IMG/VR virus record: IMGVR_UViG_3300009551_000110
Coordinates: 1-26,865 of that record
DNA: 26,865 bases
Strand: one strand, 5' to 3'
From: a virus
A model generated the notes under the pieces. That model was not told the DNA's origin. It did no database searches and saw only the letters and a program-made list of their open reading frames with translations. This document shows, one piece after another, positions 26,470 through 26,865 of the stretch; position 1 is the stretch's first letter; the number at the start of each line of letters is the position of its first letter. A program made the translations under genes and the position numbers.

Positions 26470-26727
26470 ATGAAAAGACTAATTACCTTCGCAGTATCCG
26501 CGTTGATAGTCTTAAGCGTCGTGATCGGCACGCCAAAGAATGCGCGATGCTTCGATAGATTCTGTATGACTTGTGAGCAGCAATGTATACAGGATTACGC
26601 CCAGTTGGTTGTAGACTGCTCCGCAGACGGCACACCTGTTTCCGTCTGTGAGACGCGCAATAAGGATTTCATGCGCACCTGCGGAGTGGTTATGTGCCCG
26701 GTCTGCTCGTGGTATGAGAACTATTAA
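26470..26727 (+). CDS. Exported cysteine-rich protein with C-x10-C framework (paralogue of 1392 gene)
   Basis: 85 residues; AAGGAA lies about 11 nt before the ATG. A signal peptide (KRLITFAVSALIVLSVV) is followed by nine cysteines: C27, C32, C35, C39-x10-C50-x9-C60-x10-C71-x4-C76, C79. The C-x10-C-x9-C-x10-C-x4-C run mirrors that of the protein at 1392-1781 on the opposite strand. It is likely a disulfide-rich helical hairpin outside the cytoplasm. Function unknown. Confidence 0.65.
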   Translation: MKRLITFAVSALIVLSVVIGTPKNARCFDRFCMTCEQQCIQDYAQLVVDCSADGTPVSVCETRNKDFMRTCGVVMCPVCSWYENY

Positions 26728-26755
26728 GGCTCTTATCTGACTGGAGACAACGTGT

Positions 26756-26865
26756 TTGGCCGAACAGCGCACAGGGATGGGCGTAGACGCGATGGGCGGT
26801 CCTGTGATCGACCCGACAAAGAACGTCCTCGATCTAACCAACGCGGCCAACAAGCGGCAAGACGA
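26756..26865 (+). CDS. Start of a further phage protein (incomplete)
   Basis: A TTG at 26756 with TGGAGA about 8 nt upstream opens a frame to the window edge, beginning MAEQRTGMGVDAMGG and continuing VLDLTNAANKRQDD. A VLDLxxAANxRxDD-type start is seen in small membrane-associated phage proteins, but too little is visible to assign it. Confidence 0.5.
   Translation, partial: MAEQRTGMGVDAMGGPVIDPTKNVLDLTNAANKRQD

Overview
The window looks like about 27 kb of a double-stranded DNA tailed-phage (or prophage) genome. It has densely packed short genes with ATGA/GTGA stop-start overlaps and strong Shine-Dalgarno (SD) sequences. It carries a complete phage recombination and replication set: an ERF single-strand annealing protein, a YqaJ-type exonuclease, a replication initiator, NinG and a RusA-type Holliday junction resolvase. 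Most of the remaining genes are small hypothetical proteins, many of them zinc-binding. I saw no integrase, CI-like repressor, terminase, capsid gene or rRNA. Base composition is about 50% GC and mixed. The host cannot be named from sequence; a soil or freshwater bacterium using a standard sigma-70-like promoter is plausible.

Layout. (1) 2-601 (+) is the C-terminal end of a probable tail/fibre-type beta-sandwich protein, meeting a leftward cluster tail to tail. (2) 602-6481 (-) is the leftward arm: a ribbon-helix-helix (RHH) regulator at its head, a conserved phage protein of unknown function, several zinc-finger proteins, a metallophosphoesterase and small secreted/membrane proteins. One plus-strand membrane peptide (1924-2115) interrupts it. 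(3) 6482-6703 is a divergent control region. It has a consensus leftward promoter (TTGACA, 16 bp, TATAAT) whose predicted start lies almost on the regulator's start codon, CTTGTC/GACAAG operator-like repeats, and a long hairpin in the rightward leader. (4) 6704-14026 (+) is a rightward early operon of small proteins ending in the ERF/YqaJ recombination pair. (5) 14027-15461 is a structured leader, then an O-like initiator with putative iterons inside its gene, overlapped by a second replication-associated gene. (6) 15467-21405 holds a radical SAM enzyme, two DNA methyltransferase-type proteins (one frameshifted), NinG and RusA. (7) 21406-24624 holds another structured intergenic stretch, small membrane proteins, a broken zinc-ribbon gene, an HNH-like protein and two proteins sharing a new-looking zinc module. 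(8) 24679-26865 holds exported proteins, an Ig-like protein and the start of a further gene, probably the approach to the late region.

How it fits together: the leftward promoter and RHH gene resemble a lambda-like divergent early switch. The rightward operon supplies recombination (ERF anneals, YqaJ resects, NinG/RusA process branches) and replication (O-like initiator acting at iterons in its own gene).

The most unusual features are the multi-helix RNA-like elements filling nearly every long non-coding gap (3719-3790, 3815-3930, 6575-6661, 14224-14331, 21428-21523). Next are the several sets of small paralogous cysteine-rich proteins: the ADGTTxCxC membrane peptides, the C-x10-C secreted proteins, the SWIM-type pair and the CxxCxH-DY-CxK pair. 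Two genes (16992-17821, 21999-22242) need three single-base corrections in the same direction, which may be assembly errors or real decay.
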